A stretch of 64,000 nt of DNA. It comes from Sphingobium chungbukense. GTDB taxonomy: Bacteria > Pseudomonadota > Alphaproteobacteria > Sphingomonadales > Sphingomonadaceae. Below are positions 35,442 through 44,338 of this stretch, one piece after another. Made by a program: the position numbers and the translations under genes. Positions within the stretch are counted from its first letter, which is position 1. Each line of letters begins with the position of its first letter. The DNA is taken from positions 62,001-126,000 of the forward strand of contig NZ_LBIC01000013.1 in the NCBI RefSeq assembly GCF_001005725.1. Direction: 5' to 3'. The notes under the pieces are model-generated. The model searched no databases. It had not been told where the DNA came from and was given only the letters and a program-made list of their open reading frames with translations.

Positions 35442-36260
35442 CTAGGCCTGCGTGTCTGAGACCGCGCGATAGGCATGCCATGTGGCATGTCCAAGCCACG
35501 GGAAGATGACGATGAGGCCGATCAAGCCCGTAGCCGCGCAGAGTATGAAAAGCGCAAGGACGATGGCGCCCCAGACGATCATCGGCGCAAGGTTGTTCCA
35601 GACGAGCGCCGTGCTTGTTCCCATCGCCGTGAGCGCATCGACCTTGCGATCGAGGAGCATCGGAATGGCAAAAACACTGATCGCAAAAGCGAATGAGGCG
35701 AACAGGCCGCCCACCGCCGTGCCGACGCCGAGAATAATCCATCCCACCGGCTCGGTCAGCAGGAAGGCGGTTATGTGAGGCAGGCCGGGAAAGGGGCGCA
35801 CGCCGAAGAACAACGCATAGATGAGCACCGCGGATCGCATCCACAGTAGCATCAGCAGGCTGAGCAGGACCCCGGTGAAAAGCACCTGCGGGCCCGCCGC
35901 CGGTTTCACCAGGAGCATTTCGCGCAGCGACGTATCGCGTCCCGCTTCTCGGTTGCGGCTTTTCTCATAGAGTCCGATGGCCAGCAGCGGGGCAATGATC
36001 ATGAAGCCGGCGAGCGCGGGAAAAAGAATATAGTCGCGGCCATACAGCGCGAGCATCGCGACAGCAGCGAGAGACAGAAGGAAAATGCCCAGACCGTAGG
36101 CCAGGCTCGGCATCGGCCGATGGAAAAGATCCTGCCATCCGGCCTTGAGCCATTGGAAGCCGATGGAAGCGGGAAGATGGCGCTGAAACCGCGCGCTCTT
36201 CGTCTCCTCGATGCCCGAGGTCTGGCTCAGCAAGCCATAAGAGGGGCTTTTATCGCTCAT
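35442..36260 (-). CDS. DUF2189 integral membrane protein
   Basis: 272 residues with about six membrane helices. Features of DUF2189 (cytochrome-oxidase-associated) are seen: WLKAGWQDLFHRPMPSLAYG near residue 38, and C-terminal FPWLGHATWHAYRAV. Sits between the small gene after ccoP and ccoI, 2 bp from ccoI, so it is part of the cco transcript. Function unknown; the family recurs near respiratory oxidases. Confidence 0.8.
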   Translation of the reverse strand: MSDKSPSYGLLSQTSGIEETKSARFQRHLPASIGFQWLKAGWQDLFHRPMPSLAYGLGIFLLSLAAVAMLALYGRDYILFPALAGFMIIAPLLAIGLYEKSRNREAGRDTSLREMLLVKPAAGPQVLFTGVLLSLLMLLWMRSAVLIYALFFGVRPFPGLPHITAFLLTEPVGWIILGVGTAVGGLFASFAFAISVFAIPMLLDRKVDALTAMGTSTALVWNNLAPMIVWGAIVLALFILCAATGLIGLIVIFPWLGHATWHAYRAVSDTQA

Positions 36261-36273
36261 GTCCCGCTACCTT

Positions 36274-36462
36274 TCAGCATGCCGATTTCGCCGCGCGATA
36301 CTGCCCGCTCCCGTTCGCGCGTTCCTTCAAATGTCCCACGCATTCGGGCTGCGAGCGAAAGGCGACGTAGAAAAAATGCGCGTTCGCAAGAACGAACAGC
36401 AAAAGGCCTGCTGCCACCAGCGTCCAGACCAGCCACCGGGATCGGGATCGCATGGCCGTCAT
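36274..36462 (-). CDS. Small membrane protein after ccoP
   Basis: 62 residues with one helix (WLVWTLVAAGLLLFVLANAHF) and a soluble tail containing two Cys (PECVG and final KSAC). The ATG at 36462 overlaps the ccoP stop (ATGA), so it is translated with the oxidase. Not CcoQ, which is separate, nor an evident CcoH/FixH. Unknown role. Confidence 0.6.
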   Translation of the reverse strand: MTAMRSRSRWLVWTLVAAGLLLFVLANAHFFYVAFRSQPECVGHLKERANGSGQYRAAKSAC

Positions 36463-37337
36463 CGCTGAGGCGCGCTCAGCGAATGAACATAGAGCGCCAA
36501 TATCTTGATATCCGAGTCCGTAAGCCGCTCGTCCCATGTCGGCATATGCCCCTGGCGTCCGCCATGGACGGTCTCCACGATCTGATCGATGTCTCCTCCA
36601 TAGATCCAACGCGCGTCCGTCAGATTGGGAGCGCCGACATCGCGCTTCCCGCGCGCATCCTCGCCATGGCAAATCGCGCAATTGGCCATGAAGACCTCGC
36701 GCCCCGATACAATCGACGTCCGATTGGCATTCGTCACGAACTTGGGATGCGACAAGGCGTAGACATAGTTGGCCGCCAGACTGACCTGATCGGCATCGAG
36801 TATCCCGTCGCGTCCGAACGAGGGCATCTGCGAGACGCGCCCCTGCGGATGCTCCACATTGACCCCAACGCGCATGGTCTGCGCGATCGTCTCAAGGTCG
36901 CCGCCCCAGATCCAGTCGTCATCGGTCAGATCGGGATAACCATAACCCCCCTTGGCATTAATGCCGTGGCAGGCGGCGCAGTTGTCGCCGAACAACCGGT
37001 GGCCGGTGCTACGCACGATGGTCATGAGCCGGGGGTCGGCCGCGATCTGCTCGAGGTTCTCGCTTTCGATCCGCTTTATCCAGTCGGCCCGTCCCGCCTG
37101 CGAATCGACCAGGTGCTTTTCGACCGAGGTGCGCTGGTCGATGTTGAGAATTCCCTTGGTGTAGGTGTCGCCCAAGGGCCAAGTCGGCATGAGAATCCAC
37201 CAGGCGAAAGCGAAGAGATGGGTGACGATCAGAAAAATCAGCACACCCTTGGGGACCGGCGTATCGAGCTCCTTGATGCCATTCCAGACATGGCCGGTCG
37301 TTTCATGACCGCTGACGGGATCGCGCTCTACGTCCAT
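36459..37337 (-). CDS. ccoP: cbb3-type cytochrome c oxidase diheme subunit CcoP
   Basis: 292 residues. N-terminal membrane helix (GVLIFLIVTHLFAFAWWILM) and two cytochrome c domains with heme motifs CAACH (DNCAACHGINAKGGYGYPDL) and CAICH, each with a later Met ligand (QMPSFG; GHMPTW). Receives electrons for CcoO/CcoN. Overlaps ccoQ by 10 bp. Confidence 0.96.
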   Translation of the reverse strand: MDVERDPVSGHETTGHVWNGIKELDTPVPKGVLIFLIVTHLFAFAWWILMPTWPLGDTYTKGILNIDQRTSVEKHLVDSQAGRADWIKRIESENLEQIAADPRLMTIVRSTGHRLFGDNCAACHGINAKGGYGYPDLTDDDWIWGGDLETIAQTMRVGVNVEHPQGRVSQMPSFGRDGILDADQVSLAANYVYALSHPKFVTNANRTSIVSGREVFMANCAICHGEDARGKRDVGAPNLTDARWIYGGDIDQIVETVHGGRQGHMPTWDERLTDSDIKILALYVHSLSAPQR

Positions 37338-37498
37338 GGCTTGTCGTCCTGATCGAGAACGCTTTGTTTGGCTCGGTTGAACTTGCCACGATTGGACGGC
37401 CGGAACGTATAAATGAGGACACCGATCATCAGACCGATGAGGTAGAACAGCCCCCAGCTTTTCGAGAATGCAACAAGAGCCTCGTGGCTTATGTCCAT
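37328..37498 (-). CDS. ccoQ: cbb3-type oxidase small subunit CcoQ
   Basis: 56 residues: MDISHEALVAFSKSWGLFYL then IGLMIGVLIYTFRPSNRGKF and a hydrophilic tail ending in DDKPWT. One membrane helix and the Y-x-F-R-P segment are typical. Start ATG 37498 lies 15 bp after the ccoO stop. Overlaps ccoP by 10 bp. Confidence 0.92.
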   Translation of the reverse strand: MDISHEALVAFSKSWGLFYLIGLMIGVLIYTFRPSNRGKFNRAKQSVLDQDDKPWT

Positions 37499-37513
37499 GC
37501 CTGCCTCCTCATG

Positions 37514-38266
37514 TCATTTCACCGGCTCTGGCGGCTTCTGCGGCGCGGCCGTATTCTTGTACGGCACGTCGGTCAGCCGGCCGAGAACCTGAAGATAGGC
37601 GACGAGCGCGTCCATCTCGGTGACCTCGGTCGCCACATCGTCGAACACGCGAACCTGCGTTTCTTCGCCATACCGCTCGGTGATACCGGACGAGGTCGAG
37701 CTTTCCGGTGTCGCCTGGTCGAAGGCATCGACGCTCGCATTCTCGATCATGGCATCGGTGTAGGGCACCCCCGCGGCCCGCAGCGCCTTGAGGTGCAAGG
37801 GCAGATCAGCGAGGCGCAAGGGCGTCCGCGCCAGCCAGGGATAGGCCGGCATATTGGAATCGGGCACCACATCGCGCGGATTGGTCAGATGGGCGACGTG
37901 CCAGAAATCGGAATATTTGCCGCCAACGCGGGCGAGGTCGGGTCCGGTGCGCTTCGAACCCCAGAGCATCGGATGGTCATATTTGGATTCGACCGCGAGC
38001 GAATAGGGACCATAGCGCTCAACTTCGTCCTGCAGCGTCCGGATCATCTGGCTGTGACAGGCATAGCATCCTTCGCGCACATAGATGTTTCGCCCCGCCA
38101 GTTCGAGCGGCGTGTAGAGCCGCATGTCTGGCGCCTCCTCGACCGTCTCGTCGATCGTGAAAAGCGGAGCGATCTCGACGAGGCCGCCGACACTGGCAGC
38201 CGCGATGATGGCGAGCACGAAGCCGATCGCCGAACGTTCGAGCTTGCGATGAAACAGTTCCGCCAC
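37514..38266 (-). CDS. ccoO: cbb3-type oxidase monoheme subunit CcoO
   Basis: 250 residues: N-terminal membrane helix (AIGFVLAIIAAASVGGLVEI), heme motif CYACH in YVREGCYACHSQMIR, and the CcoO segment ERYGPYSLAVESKYDHPMLW. Met ligand in SNMPAYPWL. Lies 3 bp after ccoN. Confidence 0.96.
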   Translation of the reverse strand: MAELFHRKLERSAIGFVLAIIAAASVGGLVEIAPLFTIDETVEEAPDMRLYTPLELAGRNIYVREGCYACHSQMIRTLQDEVERYGPYSLAVESKYDHPMLWGSKRTGPDLARVGGKYSDFWHVAHLTNPRDVVPDSNMPAYPWLARTPLRLADLPLHLKALRAAGVPYTDAMIENASVDAFDQATPESSTSSGITERYGEETQVRVFDDVATEVTEMDALVAYLQVLGRLTDVPYKNTAAPQKPPEPVK

Positions 38267-38269
38267 GGC

Positions 38270-39913
38270 TCAGGCCCTCCCCGCCGCCGTCGCGGCCTGT
38301 AGCGGGACGTCGCCTTCGAACGGCGCCTGGGCCGAGGCGGCGCGAATGGTCCTCCACATATTGTAGGCGCCGATCACAGCACCGATCAGGAACAGAAGGC
38401 CGCCGAGCGTACGCGCGATGTAATAGGGATACATGGCTCTGAGCGAATCCAGGAAGGAGTAGGCTAGCGTGCCTTCCTCCGTATAGGTCCGCCACATCAG
38501 GCCCTGGATGATGCCCGAGTTCCACATGGCAAAAATGTAGACAAGAGTGCCGGCAAGCGAGAGCCAGAAGTGCCACTCGACCAAGGCGGGCGAATACATC
38601 GCCTCGCGCTTCCACAAGGACGGCACCAGCGTGTAGAGCGAGCCGAAGGTGATGAGCGCCACCCAGCCGAGCGCGCCGGCGTGAACATGGCCAACCGTCC
38701 AGTCGGTGTAATGCGAAAGCGAATTGACGGGCCGGATGGCGAGGAACGAACCTTCAAAGGTCGAGATGCCATAAAACACCGCCGCGACCATCATGAAGCG
38801 GAGCGTCGCATCATCGCGCACGCGGTGCCAGGCGCCGTTCAATGTTAGCAAGGCGTTGCCAGCCGAAGCCCATGACGGCACGAGGAGCATCACCGAGAAG
38901 GTCATGCCCAGCGTCTGAACCCAGTGCGGTAGGGCGGTATAATGAAGGTGGTGGGAACCCGCCCACATGTAGAAGAAGGTAATGCCCCAAAAGCTCAGGA
39001 TCGAGAGACGGTAGGAGAAGATCGGCCGCTGGGCCCGGATGGGCAGGTAGTAATAGAGCATGCCCAGGAAGCCCGCCGTCAGGAAGAAGGCGACGGCGTT
39101 ATGACCATACCACCACTGCACCATAGCATCCTGGACGCCCGACCAGATGGTGTAGCTCTTCGCATGGCCCAGCGAGACCGGAATCGCGAGATTGTTGATG
39201 ATATGGAGTATCGCGACGACGAGAATGAAGGCCATGAAGTACCAGTTGGCCACATAAATGTGTGGTTCCTTGCGGCGTGCGAGCGTCCGGATGTAGAGGA
39301 TGAAGTAGGTCACCCAGACGATCACCAGCCAGATGTCGGCATACCATTCGGCCTCGGCATATTCCTTCGATTGGGTAACCCCGAGCAGATAACCGCTGGC
39401 CGCGAGGATGCAGAACAGGTTGTAGCCCACCAGCACGAACCAGGCCGAAAGCTGATCGGGAAGACGCGCCCGCGAGGTCCGCTGCACGACATGCAGCGAG
39501 GTGGCGATGAGCGCGTTGCCGCCAAAGCCGAAGATCACGCCGCTGGTGTGCACCGGTCGCAAGCGGCCGAAGCTCGCCCAGGCACTGTCAAACGTCAGGT
39601 CAGGGAATGCCAGCAGCGCGGCGACCCAGACCCCCACGAACATCGCCACCACCGCCCAAGCCATGCTGGCGATGATGCCGGCCTTGATGGGCTCGTCATA
39701 GTAGCTTTGCAAACGGGATTTTGGCGGTTCCGGTCCCCAGATGCCGCGGATTACGATGATGGCGCAAATGGCGGCAATGGCCAGGATCAGCCAGCCGTGG
39801 ATTTCCATTGTGTCCTGATTGCCTGCCGCTGCGAGAACGAGGCCGCACAGACCGACGGCAACGGAAATGGCGAGCGCGATCTGGCGTTCGGTCTCGGTCA
39901 AGGTCAGTATCAT
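38270..39913 (-). CDS. ccoN: cbb3-type cytochrome c oxidase catalytic subunit CcoN
   Basis: 547 residues from ATG 39913 (MILTLTETERQ); ATG 39943 is an alternative 10 codons upstream, with the run GAGGGGGG falling between the two. About 12 membrane helices; heme and CuB histidines in VHTSGVIFGFGGNALIATSLHV, WWYGHNAVAF, GSHHLHYTALP and HYTDWTVGHVHAGALGW. High-affinity terminal oxidase for microaerobic respiration. First gene of ccoNOQP. Confidence 0.95.
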   Translation of the reverse strand: MILTLTETERQIALAISVAVGLCGLVLAAAGNQDTMEIHGWLILAIAAICAIIVIRGIWGPEPPKSRLQSYYDEPIKAGIIASMAWAVVAMFVGVWVAALLAFPDLTFDSAWASFGRLRPVHTSGVIFGFGGNALIATSLHVVQRTSRARLPDQLSAWFVLVGYNLFCILAASGYLLGVTQSKEYAEAEWYADIWLVIVWVTYFILYIRTLARRKEPHIYVANWYFMAFILVVAILHIINNLAIPVSLGHAKSYTIWSGVQDAMVQWWYGHNAVAFFLTAGFLGMLYYYLPIRAQRPIFSYRLSILSFWGITFFYMWAGSHHLHYTALPHWVQTLGMTFSVMLLVPSWASAGNALLTLNGAWHRVRDDATLRFMMVAAVFYGISTFEGSFLAIRPVNSLSHYTDWTVGHVHAGALGWVALITFGSLYTLVPSLWKREAMYSPALVEWHFWLSLAGTLVYIFAMWNSGIIQGLMWRTYTEEGTLAYSFLDSLRAMYPYYIARTLGGLLFLIGAVIGAYNMWRTIRAASAQAPFEGDVPLQAATAAGRA

Positions 39914-40258
39914 GGCCGATCTATTTCCCCCCTCATCGGTCATCGCCACGGGCTGACAGCGCAGCAGCAGGTTCGCTCCCGATGGGAACACAGCTCGCGC
40001 CGAACCAGCAACACGCGGGTCGGACGGAAGTTCCCAACTATTGCCCTGCCGTCTCCCGCGGTAAACACCAAAAAATCAGTGGTCAGCGTCGCTCGCCACG
40101 CATCGCGGCCGAATTTGAACCTGTGTTTGGCGACGGCGCAATGGACTTTTGCCGATCAAGCTCTTGGACCGTTAAGCCTGTGTCCAAGACTGGCTCGACC
40201 TCCGTCTCCGATCGGTCAGGACTGAGCGGCAGCCGCTCTTCAGCATACTGCGGTCGAA
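39914..40258. promoter_or_regulatory. Upstream region of ccoN
   Basis: About 345 bases between ccoN and the 3' end of the lipoprotein gene. It must contain the ccoNOQP promoter. I looked for a TTGAT-N4-ATCAA FNR/FixK box and saw none convincing. No gene seen. Confidence 0.4.
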
Positions 40259-41047
40259 TCAGCGTATCGCCGCCAGGTATCGTCCGTCGTCGGCACGGAA
40301 GAGCACTGACCCATTGCTGTTGACGGACCATGAGGTCACATCCTGCAGAATGGCCAGGAACCTGGTTTCCTGGTTCCCGAGCGCCGGCACGCAAGCCCGG
40401 CGCGTCACGGCGAGCGGTCCGATCCGAAGCGACTGTTCCTCGATCGAATAGTCGCCGGTGAACCTGTTGCAGCCGGCCGATCCGCTCACTCGGCCGTCTT
40501 GCGAAAACTGCACCGTCACATTGGATTTGTCGATCAGACCGGTCTGATTGATGTCCTCCACCTTGAATTGCGGGCCGATCAAGCCTGAAGCCGCCGGGCG
40601 GTCACCAACGCGAACCATATTGAGCGTCCCCAGATCCTGCTCGAACCGCGTGGGATCGACCGAATGAACCGTATCCGTGGTCCATATCGGGTTGCCCTCG
40701 GGATCGGTAATCGTCGCACGGACTGCGTAACGCATGTTGGTCTTCAAGTCCTGTTCCTTCACCCTAATCGAAAATGGCAAAGGAACCTGCTGCCCTGCTG
40801 TCTCGCGCGTTTCCTTGGCAATGATCACCGATCTCGCATCGGCGCGCGAAACGTCCAGCAGTCTCACGTTGAATTTCGCGCGGGCGGGCAGAGCGATGCG
40901 CTGTCGATAGGATGCGTTGCCGGTTACGACCTTGTCTCTCAGCTCCGCAATGGGGGCTTGGGGATCGACGTATCGCGCGCCTGTCGCGCAGCCGCCGAGC
41001 GCGAGCATGGTCATCGCCAGTACGGCTTTGAATGGCTTGTTGAACAT
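40259..41047 (-). CDS. Lipoprotein with YbaY-like and META/HslJ domains
   Basis: 262 residues. Lipobox LGGCATG gives a lipid-modified Cys near residue 20. Residues about 45-140 resemble the YbaY family (IALPARAKFNVRLLDVSR, PFSIRV); the C-terminal part is META/HslJ-like (VSGSAGCNRFTGDYSIEEQ; ALGNQETRFLAIL). Outer-membrane or periplasmic stress protein by analogy with HslJ. No clear operon partner; it precedes the ccoN promoter region on the same strand. Confidence 0.8.
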   Translation of the reverse strand: MFNKPFKAVLAMTMLALGGCATGARYVDPQAPIAELRDKVVTGNASYRQRIALPARAKFNVRLLDVSRADARSVIIAKETRETAGQQVPLPFSIRVKEQDLKTNMRYAVRATITDPEGNPIWTTDTVHSVDPTRFEQDLGTLNMVRVGDRPAASGLIGPQFKVEDINQTGLIDKSNVTVQFSQDGRVSGSAGCNRFTGDYSIEEQSLRIGPLAVTRRACVPALGNQETRFLAILQDVTSWSVNSNGSVLFRADDGRYLAAIR

Positions 41048-41296
41048 GGCGTTTCACTTTGCTGTGCGATTGGAGCGGAAGAGAGCAGGTCAGGCGGAAC
41101 CCATGGCATCGGCAATAATGGGAGGGCTTCGAGCGGCAGTCCTGTGGGAATCGACTTCGCATAGGATGGTTCCGAACCACGAACGTCCGATGGCGGGCGG
41201 AAGATTGGGCTGGATTGGCGCGGGCGGCCCCGGCGGATATCTGATCCCCTCTTGGGAGACAGCCACTGAATTTTGGAACCACACGAAAAGCGCAGT

Positions 41297-41758
41297 CTAG
41301 AACCCGTGGCTTCCCGCCACTGCGCCGAGAACCGTGACAGCCGCGATACCCAGCAATATTCGGTGAAGTGTCTCCATTCGGGCAAAATCTGCGGCGGGCT
41401 TGACCGATGTCATCATTCGGCGGTGGAGAAACAGCGGCTCGATCACGAAAAGCATCGCGGCGAACACGGCCCACAGCCCTACCATCGCATGCATCCACCA
41501 GAAGCGAAGATCGAAAAAGCGGTCCCACATCTGCGCGCGATAGATCATCCAGAAGCCGCTCAGTCCTGCCAATAGCACCCAGATGCGCGCCTGCGCCGCA
41601 AAGCGCCCCTCCAGTCGATGAAAGGCCGCCAGCCGCTCCGCCGGCGGATTGGCGGCGCGCACGGACGGCATCACCACAAGCGTCACGAACGCCACGCCGC
41701 CGATCCAGACAAGGACCGCCAGGACATGAACGGCCCGGGCCAGGATGATGTCGTCCAT
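41297..41758 (-). CDS. CopD-like four-helix membrane protein
   Basis: 153 residues with four membrane helices. The opening IILARAVHVLAVLVWIGG has the H-x3-V-x-W-x-G motif of CopD-like proteins; further His and Met residues (MHAM, LHRRMM, MetHR) could bind heme or copper. It lies 12 bp downstream of hmp and so joins the NO-response transcript. The role is unknown. Confidence 0.7.
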   Translation of the reverse strand: MDDIILARAVHVLAVLVWIGGVAFVTLVVMPSVRAANPPAERLAAFHRLEGRFAAQARIWVLLAGLSGFWMIYRAQMWDRFFDLRFWWMHAMVGLWAVFAAMLFVIEPLFLHRRMMTSVKPAADFARMETLHRILLGIAAVTVLGAVAGSHGF

Positions 41759-41770
41759 GCCTCCGCTCCC

Positions 41771-42982
41771 TCAGGCCGCGAGCAGTTCGTCGGCCGGGCC
41801 GAAGAACTCATAGTGGATCCTGTCCGACGGCACACCCGCCAGCGACAGGGTCGAGACCGCATGACGCAGGAACGGACGCGGCCCGCAGATGTAATAGTCC
41901 GCTTGTGCGACCGGTGTGCTGGCGACCAACCATTCATCGGTAATTATGCCGGCCACATCGTAGTCGCTGCCCTCTGTTTCATCCTCGAGCGGGGTCTGGT
42001 GAAAATCGGTGATCGCGATCGATTGGCCATGGCTCGCCACAGCGCGGACATGGTCGCGCATCGCATGGGTGTCGCGGTCATGCGTGCCGTGGATGTAATG
42101 AACCGGCACTTCGGCGCCGTTCTGAACGAGGGCTTCGAGCATCGCCACCATCGGCGTCAGGCCCACGCCGCCCGACAGCAGTACGACCGGCCGTTCGACA
42201 TGATCGGCGAGGAAGAATTCGCCAGCAGGCGCGGCCACCTTCAGGATCGTCCCGGGTTTCGCCTCGTCGTGCAACCAGCCCGACGCGAGCCCTTGCGGCT
42301 CGCGCTTGACCGAAATGCGATAGGTTTCGCCATTGGCGGCGGCCGAAATCGAGTAGTTGCGCTTGACCGGCGGATGTCCGGGAATTTCGAGCCAGAAGGT
42401 AAGATACTGGCCCGGCTTGTGGCGCATGACGGGGCCGCCGTCGACGGGGCGAAGGACAAAGGAATTGATGACGCTGCTTTCGCGCACAACGTCTTCGACG
42501 CGGAAATCGCGCCAGCCGTTCCAGCCGCCGGCCGCGTCCTTCTGTTCGGTGTAGACGCGCTGTTCCCGCGCGATCAGGATATTGGCGAGAAACCAGTAAG
42601 CTTCCCCCCAGGCCCCGAGGATTTCGTCGGTCGCCGCATCGCCCAGCACCGCCTTGATCGCACCGAGCAGTGCTTCGGCGACGTGCGGATAGTGCTCCGG
42701 CAGTATCTGGAGACCGACATGCTTTTGCGCGATGCGCTCGACCGCGGGAGCCAGCGCGCCGAGATTGTCGATATTGCTGGCATAGGCGAGAATGGCGCCG
42801 GTGAGCGCGCGCGGCTGCGAACCGGCGTCACCATGATGCGACTGGTTGAAAAGATCGCGAATGTCCGGGTTCTGGAACATCCTGGAATACATTTCATGCA
42901 CGATATCCAGACCATGCGCTTCGAGCGCGGGGACCGTCGCCTTGACGAGCGCGATGGTCTGATCGCTGAGGGGCTGCGACAT
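41771..42982 (-). CDS. hmp: Flavohemoprotein nitric oxide dioxygenase
   Basis: 403 residues. Globin domain 1-140 (proximal His in AQKHVGLQILPEHYP), FAD domain (RNYSISAAANGETYRISVKRE, the R-x-Y-S motif) and NAD domain (VLLSGGVGLTPMVAMLEAL; DYYICGPRPFL). It turns NO + O2 into nitrate. Downstream of the truncated hemoglobin and DUF1971 genes on the minus strand; the two NsrR-like boxes at 43742-43801 probably control all three. Confidence 0.95.
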   Translation of the reverse strand: MSQPLSDQTIALVKATVPALEAHGLDIVHEMYSRMFQNPDIRDLFNQSHHGDAGSQPRALTGAILAYASNIDNLGALAPAVERIAQKHVGLQILPEHYPHVAEALLGAIKAVLGDAATDEILGAWGEAYWFLANILIAREQRVYTEQKDAAGGWNGWRDFRVEDVVRESSVINSFVLRPVDGGPVMRHKPGQYLTFWLEIPGHPPVKRNYSISAAANGETYRISVKREPQGLASGWLHDEAKPGTILKVAAPAGEFFLADHVERPVVLLSGGVGLTPMVAMLEALVQNGAEVPVHYIHGTHDRDTHAMRDHVRAVASHGQSIAITDFHQTPLEDETEGSDYDVAGIITDEWLVASTPVAQADYYICGPRPFLRHAVSTLSLAGVPSDRIHYEFFGPADELLAA

Positions 42983-43022
42983 AAACTTCTCCTTGTTGGA
43001 AGGGATTCGAGTTTCCCGGCGA

Positions 43023-43298
43023 TCAGGCGCCGGGCGGCTGATCATAGAAATCGACCCGCATTTTCATGGCGCCGATGGGCGTCACGAAGTGCGGCTGCTG
43101 CGGCAAGATCAATCCGGGCCGTTCGGGCGTCAGGACAACCTCCGACGGTGGATCGAGATAGGTCAGCCGAAGCTCACCCTCCAGAACGCGGATCAAACCC
43201 CAGACACCCGCCTTGGTATCATGGCGTGCCCGCAGGGCGGCCGGGAGCGTGTCCTGATCGAACACCGGCGTCGAACGATAGGGTAGAATGTCAGGCAT
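43023..43298 (-). CDS. DUF1971 (TehB/YeaR-like) small cupin-like protein
   Basis: 91 residues, MPDILPYRSTPVFDQDTLPA at the N-terminus and PHFVTPIGAMKMRVDFYD at the C-terminus. The family (YeaR/TehB-like) is often NO-regulated. It overlaps the truncated hemoglobin stop by 8 bp and leads into hmp. Role in nitrosative stress is inferred. Confidence 0.85.
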   Translation of the reverse strand: MPDILPYRSTPVFDQDTLPAALRARHDTKAGVWGLIRVLEGELRLTYLDPPSEVVLTPERPGLILPQQPHFVTPIGAMKMRVDFYDQPPGA

Positions 43299-43728
43299 GG
43301 GTGGGTACTCGCCGTTCGCAATGAATGGACCCGGCCTCGCCGTCAGCGACGCTTGGCCGATCGAGCCGAAAAAACATGGCAAGCTGCAGGCTCTCGGCAA
43401 TCCGCTTCGCTTTCGCCTGCAGAGCCGCAGCTGCGTCGGGCGCCATCATCTCGTTTGTCGTACAGTCCCACAGCGCGAGCCAGCGGTCGAAAAGCGCTGG
43501 CGTTATCCTCGACCTGTGCTTCAGGTGCGCTGGCACGGGCTGGCCCTTGTATCGGCCACTGGCGAGCATGACGGATGACCAGAACGCCGCCAGCTTTTCG
43601 AGATGTTCCGGCCAGTCATCGATCGCGTCGTTGAAAATCGGCCCCAGGTCGGCATCTGCGCGAACGCGCGCGTAGAAGGCGTCGACAAGCTGCTTGAGCG
43701 CCTCATCCTTCAGTTCCAGCTCGGTCAT
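43291..43728 (-). CDS. Group III truncated hemoglobin
   Basis: 145 residues from ATG 43728 (MTELELKDEALKQLVDAFYA). Short globin with FYARVRADADLGPIFND, FWSSVMLASGRYKGQPVPAH and the proximal-His region HRSRITPALFDRWLALW. Likely binds O2 or NO. First gene after the divergent NsrR promoter region; followed by DUF1971, hmp and the CopD-like gene. Confidence 0.88.
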   Translation of the reverse strand: MTELELKDEALKQLVDAFYARVRADADLGPIFNDAIDDWPEHLEKLAAFWSSVMLASGRYKGQPVPAHLKHRSRITPALFDRWLALWDCTTNEMMAPDAAAALQAKAKRIAESLQLAMFFRLDRPSVADGEAGSIHCERRVPTHA

Positions 43729-43741
43729 TCGCCCGACTCCA

Positions 43742-43764
43742 ATCATGTATCCCGAATGCATCTA
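43742..43764. promoter_or_regulatory. NsrR-like operator, hemoglobin side
   Basis: On the minus strand TAGATGCATTC-G-GGATACATGAT, close to the NsrR consensus AAGATG-type half sites around a single central base. 14-36 bases before the truncated hemoglobin ATG, so binding would block transcription. Confidence 0.65.
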
Positions 43765-43778
43765 TACTTTTCCCTGAA

Positions 43779-43801
43779 AACATGCAAGATGAATACATCT
43801 T
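43779..43801. promoter_or_regulatory. NsrR-like operator, nsrR side
   Basis: AACATGCAAGA-T-GAATACATCTT; the right half is a near-perfect NsrR half-site and the core AAGATG-AATA-CATCTT is a perfect 6-bp inverted repeat (43786-43801). 37 bases before the nsrR ATG; suggests autoregulation. Confidence 0.65.
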
Positions 43802-43837
43802 AATGCGACGAGCTGAGGAAGAGAGTGGGAACGCCCC

Positions 43838-44296
43838 ATGAAACTGACCCTGTTCACCGACTATTCGATGCGCGTGCTGCTCTATCTGGGCGCGCGGCCT
43901 GACCGCCTGTGCTCGATCGGTGAGGTCGCGCAGGCCTACGGAATCTCGCAGAATCACTTGATGAAGGTGGTGAACCAACTCGCACGCAGTGGTGATGTGG
44001 AGAGTGTGCGTGGACGGTCGGGCGGCATCCGCCTGGGGCGGCCGCCCGAAGAGATCAACATCGGCGCACTCATACGCCAGACCGAGGACGGCTTCGATCT
44101 CGTTGACTGCGGCGGATGCGTGGTCGCGCCTGCATGTGGGCTGACGGGCGTGCTGAAGGAGGCGCTCGGCGCGTTCCTGGCGGTACTTGACCGCTATACG
44201 CTTGCCGACCTGCTGACGAAGCGGCGAGATCTCGCGTCGCTCTTCGAGCGTAACGCGGCCGATCGGTTCGAAACCCCTGCGGCGCCAGATGGATGA
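43838..44296 (+). CDS. nsrR: NsrR, Rrf2-family [Fe-S] NO-sensing repressor
   Basis: 152 residues. N-terminal winged helix (MKLTLFTDYSMRVLLYLGAR; ISQNHLMKVVNQLARSGDVE) and three cluster cysteines in CGGCVVAPACGL. NO damages the Fe-S cluster and releases repression. Sits between NO-detox genes on both sides with two matching operators. Starts the plus-strand unit nsrR, zinc ribbon, cupin, norB. Confidence 0.93.
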   Translation: MKLTLFTDYSMRVLLYLGARPDRLCSIGEVAQAYGISQNHLMKVVNQLARSGDVESVRGRSGGIRLGRPPEEINIGALIRQTEDGFDLVDCGGCVVAPACGLTGVLKEALGAFLAVLDRYTLADLLTKRRDLASLFERNAADRFETPAAPDG

Positions 44297-44338
44297 TTGA
44301 CGTCTTGGCGCATCGAAGCCGAAAAGGAGGAACGTGAC

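Noticed and set aside
39914..40258. FNR/FixK box before ccoN
   Set aside because: Searched for TTGAT-N4-ATCAA and variants; only weak half-sites.
41090..41284. Possible 64-residue minus-strand protein
   Set aside because: No ribosome site, proline-rich and without a recognisable pattern; left unannotated.
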